Shown here: positions 1-6,513 of the stretch, one piece after another
How the letters are laid out: every line of letters starts with the position of its first letter
How positions within the stretch are numbered: position 1 is the first letter of the stretch
Assembly: GCA_903832165.1 (NCBI GenBank)
Contig: CAILAQ010000945.1
Coordinates: 1-6,864, forward strand
Origin: an uncultured Bacteroidota bacterium
GTDB lineage: Bacteria > Bacteroidota > Bacteroidia > Bacteroidales > UBA12481
Direction of reading: 5' to 3'
DNA length: 6,864 nucleotides
Position numbers and translations under genes: made by a program
The notes under the pieces: generated by a model
What the model was told of the DNA's origin: nothing
The model's database searches: none
What the model saw: only the letters and a program-made list of their open reading frames with translations

Positions 1-70
1 AATAATTCGGCTTAATTGGCCATGAAAATAACTATTTAGCCCGGTTTTGCGCATAATTTTCACGAAACAG

Positions 71-101
71 TTGCCTCATTTTCGGGATACTGCTATCTTC
101 G
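71..101 (+). promoter_or_regulatory. Candidate Bacteroidota-type promoter of the nucleotide-sugar operon
   Basis: A TTG at 71-73 is followed after 20 bp by TATCTTCG at 94-101, which matches the Bacteroidota primary-sigma -7 consensus TAnnTTTG at all but one fixed position. The 20-bp spacing fits the known 19-21 bp for this promoter class. Transcription would start near 107-110 and leave a leader of about 20 nt before the ATG at 128. No sigma-70-like pair stands out in the leader. The call rests on a short, degenerate motif in AT-rich DNA. A second -7-like octamer at 54-61 (TAATTTTC) lacks a properly spaced -33 element. Confidence 0.35.
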
Positions 102-106
102 AAGAT
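95..106. repeat. 12-bp perfect palindrome in the leader, overlapping the candidate -7 element
   Basis: ATCTTCGAAGAT at 95-106 is a perfect inverted repeat with no spacer. It lies 21 bp upstream of the first start codon and overlaps most of the proposed -7 element, ending near the predicted transcription start. A dyad in this place could be a repressor operator. As RNA it would form only a very short stem. A 12-bp palindrome can also occur by chance, so function is unproven. Confidence 0.3.
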
Positions 107-127
107 TGATTACCTAAATAAATTACC

Positions 128-1450
128 ATGAAGATTTCTATTGTTGGAACAGGTTATGTCGGCCTCGTTACCGGAACATGTTTTGCTGAAACCGGGGTAA
201 CTGTGACATGCGTTGATATAGATAAAAACAAGATTGACATGCTGAACAGCGGACAGGTCCCGATCTATGAGCCAGGCCTGGACGACATGATCAAAAGAAA
301 TATTGAAAAAGAACGCCTGTTTTTTACTACAAAGATAGAGGAGAGCCTTGTCGAGGCCAATGTAGCCTTCATTGCTGTTGGCACCCCTCCGGACGATGAC
401 GGCAGTGCTGATTTAAGATATGTTATTGGTGTGGCAAGGGATATAGGCAGATTCATGGATCACTATCTGGTTATTGTTACGAAGAGTACTGTACCCATAG
501 GGACTGCAATCAAGGTTCGTGCTGCAATAAGGGAAGAACTGGATAAGCGAGGGGTAAATGTTGAATTTGATGTTGCATCAAACCCCGAATTCCTTAAAGA
601 AGGGTCTGCAATTGCTGACTTTCTGAAACCCGACAGAATTGTTTGCGGAGTAGATTCTGAGATGGCGGAGAAAACGCTGGCCCGCCTGTATAAGCCGTTT
701 GTGCTTAACGGACATCCGCTGCTGTTCATGGACATTCCTTCTGCAGAAATGACGAAATACGCCGCAAATGCAATGCTGGCAACAAAGATCAGTTTCATGA
801 ACGATGTTTCCAACCTGTGTGAAATTGTCGGGGCCGATGTTGACATGGTCCGGAAAGGCATTGGGAGCGACACACGTATCGGCACCAAATTTATTTATCC
901 GGGAGTTGGATATGGTGGAAGTTGCTTCCCGAAAGATGTTAAAGCGCTGATTAAAACAGCATCAGAATACGGATATAACATGAGGGTTTTGCAATCGGTT
1001 GAAGAGGTCAACTATGACCAGAAGAAACTCATGTTCTCCAAGGTTAGCAAATACTTCGACGGCAAGCTGAAAGGCAAAACCATTGCGATATGGGGTCTGG
1101 CATTTAAGCCAAACACGGATGATATGCGTGAAGCACCTTCATTGGTGTTCATTGAACAGATCCTGGCAGCGGGAGCTCACGTCGTTGCTTACGATCCGGT
1201 TGCCATTCATGAAACGAAAAGAAAAATCGGTGATATCATTACCTATGTAAATGACCAGTACGAAGCTATTATTGATGCTGATGCCCTGGTTTTACTTACC
1301 GAGTGGAATGAATTCCGGGTACCTAAGTATAAGATCATGGCCAAGCTGATGAAGAACCATGTAGTTTTCGACGGCAGGAACATTTATGATGCTGAAGAGA
1401 TGCAGGAAGTAGGATTTAAGTACTTTGGTATGGGCAGGAAAGTCAGATAA
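128..1450 (+). CDS. ugd: UDP-glucose 6-dehydrogenase
   Basis: This cytosolic enzyme oxidises UDP-glucose to UDP-glucuronate with two NAD+. At 440 residues it has the normal length for the UDP-glucose/GDP-mannose dehydrogenase family. The N-terminal Rossmann domain has GTGYVG at residues 7-12 and the GTPP loop at 85-88. The expected catalytic residues are in place: Glu154 in NPEFLKEG, Lys210 in the EMTKYAANA helix, and nucleophile Cys266 in GGSCFPKD. The C-terminal UDP-binding domain carries GLAFKPNTDDMREAPS (323-338). The ATG at 128 puts the Rossmann strand directly at the N-terminus, as expected; no Shine-Dalgarno precedes it, only A/T-rich sequence. It is the first gene of the block, and the UXS gene that uses its product starts 11 bp downstream, which supports UDP-glucose over GDP-mannose or UDP-ManNAc as substrate. 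Family and substrate calls are both strong. Confidence 0.95.
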   Translation: MKISIVGTGYVGLVTGTCFAETGVTVTCVDIDKNKIDMLNSGQVPIYEPGLDDMIKRNIEKERLFFTTKIEESLVEANVAFIAVGTPPDDDGSADLRYVIGVARDIGRFMDHYLVIVTKSTVPIGTAIKVRAAIREELDKRGVNVEFDVASNPEFLKEGSAIADFLKPDRIVCGVDSEMAEKTLARLYKPFVLNGHPLLFMDIPSAEMTKYAANAMLATKISFMNDVSNLCEIVGADVDMVRKGIGSDTRIGTKFIYPGVGYGGSCFPKDVKALIKTASEYGYNMRVLQSVEEVNYDQKKLMFSKVSKYFDGKLKGKTIAIWGLAFKPNTDDMREAPSLVFIEQILAAGAHVVAYDPVAIHETKRKIGDIITYVNDQYEAIIDADALVLLTEWNEFRVPKYKIMAKLMKNHVVFDGRNIYDAEEMQEVGFKYFGMGRKVR

Positions 1451-1461
1451 CTATAGATTGA

Positions 1462-2403
1462 ATGAAAAAAATATTAGTCACAGGTGGCGCAGGTTTTATC
1501 GGTTCTCATTTATGCGAGAGATTGCTGAACGAAGGCAATGAAGTCATCTGTCTGGATAATTATTTTACCGGCAGCAAGCGAAACGTAGTCCACCTGCTAG
1601 ACAATCCATTTTTCGAATTGATCCGTCATGATGTTACTGAACCCTTTTTTATTGAGGTTGATGAAATATACAACTTAGCCTGTCCGGCTTCACCAATTCA
1701 CTATCAGTATAATTCCATCAAGACTATCAAGACCTCTGTGATGGGTGCGGTTAACATGCTGGGTTTGGCAAAACGCATAAAAGCCAAGATTCTCCAGGCT
1801 TCAACAAGTGAAGTTTATGGTGATCCAAAAATCCATCCGCAGACTGAAGATTACTGGGGTCATGTAAATCCCATCGGACTCAGGTCATGTTATGATGAAG
1901 GGAAAAGGTGCGCTGAATCCCTGTTCATGAATTACTATCACCAGAACAATGTAAGAATAAAGATCATACGCATTTTCAATACTTATGGTACCCGCATGCA
2001 TCCTCAGGATGGAAGAGTGGTATCAAATTTCATCATTCAGGCTCTTAACAATCATGACATTACTATTTACGGCGATGGGAATCAAACGCGCAGTTTTCAG
2101 TATGTCGATGATCTGGTTGAAGGGATGATCCGCATGATGGCCACCGGAGATGAATTTGTCGGGCCGGTGAATATCGGGAACCCTATAGAGTTCACAATAA
2201 AGGAATTGGCTGAAAAGGTTATTGAATTAACCGGATCACGATCCAAGCTTATATACATGCCGCTGCCAGAAGATGATCCTACTCAAAGGCAGCCTGATAT
2301 CTCACTCGCTAAAAAAACATTAGGCGGATGGGAGCCAAAAGTTCATCTGGAAGAAGGATTAAACAAGACCATAGCCTATTTTAAACAGCTGGAAAACCTA
2401 TAG
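1462..2403 (+). CDS. uxs: UDP-glucuronate decarboxylase (UDP-xylose synthase, UXS)
   Basis: This extended short-chain dehydrogenase/reductase converts UDP-glucuronate to UDP-xylose and CO2 through a 4-keto intermediate, using tightly bound NAD+. The 313-residue protein has the NAD-binding GGAGFIG at 8-14 and the YDEGK form of YxxxK (Tyr144, Lys148). The active-site strand reads STSEVYGDP, giving Ser116/Glu117 where dTDP-glucose 4,6-dehydratases have Asp-Glu. Arg276 in DDPTQRQPDI lies where I expect the catalytic Arg of UXS and ArnA-type decarboxylases. These features, with HDVTEPF (56-62) and NLACPASP (71-78), are typical of UXS and not of RfbB or UDP-glucuronate 4-epimerase. It has no N-terminal membrane segment, unlike many eukaryotic UXS proteins, so it should be cytosolic. 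It sits between ugd, which makes its substrate, and rfbA, only 4 bp downstream. The product is inferred from motifs; further reduction to another pentose derivative is not excluded. Confidence 0.92.
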   Translation: MKKILVTGGAGFIGSHLCERLLNEGNEVICLDNYFTGSKRNVVHLLDNPFFELIRHDVTEPFFIEVDEIYNLACPASPIHYQYNSIKTIKTSVMGAVNMLGLAKRIKAKILQASTSEVYGDPKIHPQTEDYWGHVNPIGLRSCYDEGKRCAESLFMNYYHQNNVRIKIIRIFNTYGTRMHPQDGRVVSNFIIQALNNHDITIYGDGNQTRSFQYVDDLVEGMIRMMATGDEFVGPVNIGNPIEFTIKELAEKVIELTGSRSKLIYMPLPEDDPTQRQPDISLAKKTLGGWEPKVHLEEGLNKTIAYFKQLENL

Positions 2404-2407
2404 AAAT

Positions 2408-3289
2408 ATGAAAGGAATCATCCTTGCAGGAGGAGCCGGAACGCGACTGTATCCCCTCACAAAAAGCATATCAAAGCAAATCGTGCCTATTTACGACAAG
2501 CCCATGATCTATTATCCGATGTCGGTTCTGATGCTGGCGGGCTTGCGTGAAATCCTGATTATCTCCACTCCCAAGGACCTTCATTTATATCAGGACCTCT
2601 TTGATACAGGAGAATCCCTGGGTTTGAAGATCTCGTATAAGGAGCAACCCTCTCCGGATGGACTCGCGCAGGCATTTATTATTGGCGAGGAATTTCTGGA
2701 TGGTGATGAAGCGTGTCTGGTTTTGGGTGATAATATTTTTTACGGCTATAATTTCGGACGAATACTGGAGGATGCCGCCAAACTGAAAGAGGGTGCCGTT
2801 GTATTCGGATATTATGTTACTGATCCTGAACGCTATGGGGTTGCCGAATTTGACGACAACGGCAAAGTAATGAGTATCGAGGAAAAGCCGCTGCATCCGA
2901 AATCCAACTATGCAGTTACCGGACTCTATTTCTATGATAAAACGGTAGTTGAAAAGGCAAAATCCTTGAAGCCATCCGTCAGGGGAGAACTGGAAATTAC
3001 TGATCTGAACAGGTTATATCTGGAAGAGTTTTCCTTAAAGGTCAGTCTGCTTGGCAGGGGAATGGCCTGGCTCGACACGGGTACCCATGACAGTTTACTG
3101 CAGGCATCTAATTATATTGCCACCATTGAGCAGCGTCAGGGGCTTAAAGTAGCCTGTCTGGAGGAGATCGCCTTTAAGATGGGATATATCACCAAACAGG
3201 ATCTGCTCAACCTTGCGCAGCCGCTGATAAAGAATCAATACGGCCAGTACCTGATGGCCATTGCAAATGAGAAAATCAAGAACTGGTAA
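2408..3289 (+). CDS. rfbA: Glucose-1-phosphate thymidylyltransferase
   Basis: This enzyme (RmlA) joins dTTP and glucose-1-phosphate to give dTDP-glucose and pyrophosphate, the first committed step to dTDP-L-rhamnose and usually its feedback-controlled point. At 293 residues it has the standard length of the homotetrameric RmlA family. Visible motifs are the nucleotide-binding GGAGTRLYP (8-16), the SKQ/PIYDKPMIYYP segment (22-37), PDGLAQA (83-89), the metal-binding Asp108 in LGDN, EEKP (158-161), RGELEITD (192-199) and a second metal ligand Asp223 in WLDTGT. The RGELEITD segment and the short length separate it from UTP-dependent GalU and from longer RmlA-like proteins with hexapeptide repeats. 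The glucose-1-phosphate it needs could come from the mutase encoded further downstream. No Shine-Dalgarno is seen before the ATG. Confidence 0.96.
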   Translation: MKGIILAGGAGTRLYPLTKSISKQIVPIYDKPMIYYPMSVLMLAGLREILIISTPKDLHLYQDLFDTGESLGLKISYKEQPSPDGLAQAFIIGEEFLDGDEACLVLGDNIFYGYNFGRILEDAAKLKEGAVVFGYYVTDPERYGVAEFDDNGKVMSIEEKPLHPKSNYAVTGLYFYDKTVVEKAKSLKPSVRGELEITDLNRLYLEEFSLKVSLLGRGMAWLDTGTHDSLLQASNYIATIEQRQGLKVACLEEIAFKMGYITKQDLLNLAQPLIKNQYGQYLMAIANEKIKNW

Positions 3290-3296
3290 CTAAATC

Positions 3297-3857
3297 ATGA
3301 CAATAAAAGAATCGCCCCTTCCCGGGTTGCTGATCATTGAGCCCAAGGTTTTTGAGGATGCCCGCGGATATTTCTTCGAAAGTTATAACGCAAAGGAATT
3401 AACCGATGCCGGGATTGATGCTCAGTTTGTTCAGGACAACCAGTCGCTGTCGCAATATGGGGTTTTGAGAGGATTGCATTACCAGCTGGCCCCTTTTGCC
3501 CAAAGCAAGCTGGTTCGCGTTCTGTACGGCTCGGTCTGGGACGTAGCCTTAGATATCAGAAAGAACTCCCCGACTTTCGGCCAGTATTTCGGAATTGAAC
3601 TAAGCGCTGAAAACCGGATCCAGCTGTACATACCAAAAGGCTTTGCCCATGGATTTGCAGTAACCAGTCCGACTGCCATATTTTTCTACAAGTGCGACAG
3701 CTTTTATAATCCGGAAGCTGAAAGGGGTATACATTTCAACGATCCGGAGCTGTCAGTTCCCTGGCCAATTCCTGAGGAGGAAGCAATCGTAAGCTCGAAG
3801 GACAGGGTATTACCTTTATTTCAAGATGCCGTAATGAATTTCGTCTTCCGTCAATGA
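3297..3857 (+). CDS. rfbC: dTDP-4-dehydrorhamnose 3,5-epimerase
   Basis: RmlC epimerises C3 and C5 of dTDP-4-dehydro-6-deoxy-D-glucose to give dTDP-4-dehydro-L-rhamnose, the third pathway step. The 186-residue protein is a single cupin (jelly-roll) domain of typical length. The expected active-site features are present: DxRGYFFE at 21-28, RGLHYQ at 58-63 with catalytic base His61, Lys71 in SKLVRV, the GFAHGF strand at 115-120, Tyr131 and Tyr137 in the aromatic patch, and Asp169 in the SSKDR segment. The PEAERGI motif (139-145) is also conserved. The gene lies 7 bp after rfbA, and its TGA overlaps the rfbD start in an ATGA arrangement. The enzyme's substrate is made by RfbB, which is not encoded in this window. 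Related epimerases that act on other 4-keto sugars are possible, but the rfbA and rfbD neighbours favour rhamnose. Confidence 0.95.
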   Translation: MTIKESPLPGLLIIEPKVFEDARGYFFESYNAKELTDAGIDAQFVQDNQSLSQYGVLRGLHYQLAPFAQSKLVRVLYGSVWDVALDIRKNSPTFGQYFGIELSAENRIQLYIPKGFAHGFAVTSPTAIFFYKCDSFYNPEAERGIHFNDPELSVPWPIPEEEAIVSSKDRVLPLFQDAVMNFVFRQ

Positions 3858-4750
3858 AGAAAATAAAAATCCTTTTAACCGGGGCCAATGGTCAGCTGGG
3901 CCAGTGTTTATTGCACCTGGGTGGTTTTTCAGAAATCGTGGATTGGGTTCCGACTGATTACGATGAGCTCGACATTACGAACCGGGAGGAGGTCCTGAAT
4001 TTCGTTAATTCCTACACACCCGATTATATCATTAACTGCGCAGCATACACAGCTGTGGACCAGGCTGAAAAGGAGTACGACAAGGCCCTCAGAATCAATG
4101 CTGATGGTCCGGAAAACCTGGCCATTGCAGCCAAATCGGCAAATATTCCACTGATACATATCTCCACTGATTATGTATTCTCAGGACAGAGCTTCAAGCC
4201 TTATGTTGAAACCGACAAGCCCGATCCGCAGGGAGCTTATGGAAAGACCAAGCTTGCCGGTGAGGAAGTGCTTTTAAAAACCGGTGGGAAAATAATTATC
4301 GTGAGGACAAGCTGGCTTTATTCGGAATACGGAAAGAATTTTTTCCTCACGATGCTCAGACTGGGTAAGGACAAGCAATCGATCGGAGTAGTTGCTGACC
4401 AGATTGGTTCGCCCACCTATGCGGGGGACCTTGCCACCGGGCTGATGAAAATTGTTCAATACGACGCACTGCATGAGGGTTGGCTCAGTGCCCCCGAGAT
4501 ATATCATTTTTGCAACACCGGGGTTGCCAGCTGGTACGATTTATCCGTTGCTGTAATGGAAATTGCAGGATCAACCTGTGAGGTTAAACCGCTGAGTACC
4601 GAGCAATACCCGTTGCCGGCGCCAAGGCCGGCGTACAGCATTCTCGACACTGCCAGATTCAGGAATATTTTCTGGCCGGAAATCCCGTACTGGAGAAGCA
4701 GCCTTCGTTGCTGTCATGAGAAATATGAATTACTAACACACAGGATATAA
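3854..4750 (+). CDS. rfbD: dTDP-4-dehydrorhamnose reductase
   Basis: RmlD reduces the 4-keto group of dTDP-4-dehydro-L-rhamnose with NAD(P)H to yield dTDP-L-rhamnose, the final step. The 298-residue short-chain dehydrogenase/reductase has the dinucleotide-binding GANGQLG at 10-16, NCAAYTAVDQAE at 61-72, STDYVFSG at 104-111 and the catalytic pair Tyr129/Lys133 in YGKTK. VRTSWLYSEYGKNF (150-163), DQIGSPTYAGDLA (182-194) and the C-terminal PAPRPAYSILD (255-265) are hallmarks of RmlD and not of generic epimerases. The ATG at 3854 overlaps the rfbC stop by 4 bp, implying translational coupling. After the conserved IPYWRSSL the protein runs on for about 14 residues (RCC to the end), slightly longer than common homologues; this tail has no recognisable motif. 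Confidence 0.95.
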   Translation: MKKIKILLTGANGQLGQCLLHLGGFSEIVDWVPTDYDELDITNREEVLNFVNSYTPDYIINCAAYTAVDQAEKEYDKALRINADGPENLAIAAKSANIPLIHISTDYVFSGQSFKPYVETDKPDPQGAYGKTKLAGEEVLLKTGGKIIIVRTSWLYSEYGKNFFLTMLRLGKDKQSIGVVADQIGSPTYAGDLATGLMKIVQYDALHEGWLSAPEIYHFCNTGVASWYDLSVAVMEIAGSTCEVKPLSTEQYPLPAPRPAYSILDTARFRNIFWPEIPYWRSSLRCCHEKYELLTHRI

Positions 4751-4755
4751 ACGAT

Positions 4756-6495
4756 ATGGACACAAAAGTGATGGAGAAGGCCATGCAATGGCTGGCACCT
4801 GAATTTGACCGGGAAACCAGGCAACAAGTGCAATGGATGATCGACAACGATCAGGAATCGCTGAGTGAATCATTTTATCGCAGCCTGGAGTTCGGAACCG
4901 GCGGGATGCGCGGCATCATGGGGCCGGGGACCAACAGGATGAATATCTATGTAATTGGAATGGCTACCCAGGGTTTGTGCAATTATATCAAGAAGAATTT
5001 CCCAGGGAGGGACGATCTGAAAGTGGCAATAGCGCATGACAGCCGCAATAATTCAAGATTATTTGCTGAAACCACTGCGAAAGTAATTTCAGCCAATGGA
5101 ATACATGCCTACCTATTTGAAAGTCTCAGACCTACCCCTGAATTATCCTTCTCAATCAGGCATCTCGGCTGTCAGTCGGGAATTGTGGTAACAGCCTCTC
5201 ACAATCCAAAAGAATATAACGGGTACAAAGTATATTGGGACGATGGTGGTCAGGTGATTGCGCCGCACGATGAGGACATCATCAAAGAGGTTGAAAAAAT
5301 ACAGAGCATCACGGAAGTCCGTTTTGAAGGCAATCCGGCCCTGACGCATACGTTGGGGCAAGAGATCGATGAGGCTTATCTGTCGTGTATTACCTCATTA
5401 TCATTGAATCCGGAAATCAACCGGAAGCATCATGATCTGAAGATTGTATACACGCCTATCCATGGAACAGGCGTAACTCTTGTTCCATCCATTCTGAAGA
5501 GATTCGGTTTTACCAACGTCATGAATGTTCCCGAGCAGGATATCCCTGACGGAAATTTCCCGACTGTGGTATCTCCTAATCCGGAGGAAAAAGCCGCACT
5601 TAATCTGGCGATTGACAAAGCCATTGCAACAAATTCTGAGCTGGTTATGGCTTCCGATCCGGATGCTGACCGGGTAGGAATAGCGATCAGGGACCGTAAC
5701 GGTAGTTTCAAATTACTGAATGGCAACCAGACAGGATCCCTTTTAATATATTATCTCCTGAAGAACTGGTCAGATAAAGGAAAGCTGAAAGGCAATGAAT
5801 TCATTGCAAGAACGGTTGTAACCACTCCGTTGTTTGAGGATATTGCCAACGACTTCGGGGTAAAAACCTATGTGGTTTTAACCGGGTTCAAATACATTGC
5901 CGACATCATCAGGAATAAGGAAGCCAATGAAGTCTTTATCGGTGGAGGTGAAGAATCCTATGGTTTTATGGTAGGAAGTTTTGTCCGCGACAAGGATGCT
6001 ATTTCCTCCTGTGCCATGATAGCCGAGGTTGCGGCATGGGCTAAAGATCAGGGAATGACTTTGCTTGATCTCCTAGAGGCCATTGCTGTAAAATACGGAT
6101 TGTACAAAGAGCACCTGATATCGATAGTTCGCAAAGGCCAATCCGGTGTTGCGCAGATCAATGCCATGATGGAAAGGTTCCGCAGTCAACCTCCAAAATC
6201 TTTAGGCGGATCGGATGTTGTTTTGCTGCATGATTTTCTCACCGGCAAGACGCTTGATCTGATTACAGGTAAGCAAACAGGCATAACTTTACCGAAATCC
6301 AATGTACTGCAATTTATCACGGCAGACGGGTCCATTGTATCCGCCCGTCCTTCAGGCACCGAACCAAAAATCAAGTTCTATTTCAGTGTAAAGACAACTG
6401 CAGATCATGCATCCGGGCTCCCTGCTGCTGAGGAAGTGTTGAACCAGAAAATAACAGCACTGATTGCCTCGCTGGGGATAAACCTTGATAACTGA
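4756..6495 (+). CDS. pgcA: Phosphoglucomutase / phospho-sugar mutase, PgcA (PGM2-like) type
   Basis: This alpha-D-phosphohexomutase should interconvert glucose-6-phosphate and glucose-1-phosphate through a phosphoserine and a bisphosphate intermediate, supplying glucose-1-phosphate for dTDP- and UDP-sugars. At 579 residues it matches the length of Bacillus PgcA and animal PGM2-type proteins. The four-domain signatures are in order: EFGTGGMRGIMGPGTNRMN (45-63), active-site TASHNP (146-151) with phospho-acceptor Ser148, the metal-binding loop DPDADR (301-306), the sugar-specificity loop GGGEESYG (396-403), and the phosphate-binding RPSGTEPK (531-538). GEESYG points to gluco-configured substrates; the PMM/PGM subfamily usually has GEMSGH. 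Activity on phosphomannose or phosphopentoses cannot be excluded, since PGM2-type enzymes can act on pentose-1-phosphates. The ATG at 4756 is 5 bp after rfbD and gives the expected N-terminus; an in-frame ATG at 4771 is less likely. A weak AGGA at 4742-4745 is the nearest purine-rich stretch. Confidence 0.92.
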   Translation: MDTKVMEKAMQWLAPEFDRETRQQVQWMIDNDQESLSESFYRSLEFGTGGMRGIMGPGTNRMNIYVIGMATQGLCNYIKKNFPGRDDLKVAIAHDSRNNSRLFAETTAKVISANGIHAYLFESLRPTPELSFSIRHLGCQSGIVVTASHNPKEYNGYKVYWDDGGQVIAPHDEDIIKEVEKIQSITEVRFEGNPALTHTLGQEIDEAYLSCITSLSLNPEINRKHHDLKIVYTPIHGTGVTLVPSILKRFGFTNVMNVPEQDIPDGNFPTVVSPNPEEKAALNLAIDKAIATNSELVMASDPDADRVGIAIRDRNGSFKLLNGNQTGSLLIYYLLKNWSDKGKLKGNEFIARTVVTTPLFEDIANDFGVKTYVVLTGFKYIADIIRNKEANEVFIGGGEESYGFMVGSFVRDKDAISSCAMIAEVAAWAKDQGMTLLDLLEAIAVKYGLYKEHLISIVRKGQSGVAQINAMMERFRSQPPKSLGGSDVVLLHDFLTGKTLDLITGKQTGITLPKSNVLQFITADGSIVSARPSGTEPKIKFYFSVKTTADHASGLPAAEEVLNQKITALIASLGINLDN

Positions 6496-6513
6496 TGATT
6501 TAATCGGAACGGT

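Noticed and set aside
22..39. Short frame starting with the ATG at 22, as a possible leader peptide
   Set aside because: It has only five codons before a stop, with no regulatory codon run and no attenuator-like hairpin pair after it. It also lies upstream of the favoured promoter and so may not be transcribed.
463..888. Antisense open frame of 141 codons inside ugd
   Set aside because: Its composition is serine/proline/threonine-rich low-information sequence, it resembles no family I know, and it lies fully opposite a strongly conserved gene. It is a frame shadow, as are the similar antisense frames at 2585-2896 and 5430-5726.
1462..2403. Reading this gene as dTDP-glucose 4,6-dehydratase (rfbB), which would complete the rhamnose pathway
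   Set aside because: The active-site strand has Ser116-Glu117 (TSE), not the Asp-Glu of RfbB. The protein is shorter than typical RfbB, has the UXS-type DDPTQRQPDI with Arg276, and follows ugd directly.
4615..4632. Two GCCGGC copies separated by 6 bp, able to form a small hairpin near the end of rfbD
   Set aside because: They lie inside the codons of the conserved PAPRPAYS motif of RmlD, more than 100 bp before the stop, with no U-tract. They are explained by coding constraint and are not a terminator.
6496..6513. Terminator between the mutase gene and yjbQ
   Set aside because: The gap is 18 bp with no inverted repeat or U-tract, so nothing indicates that transcription ends here.
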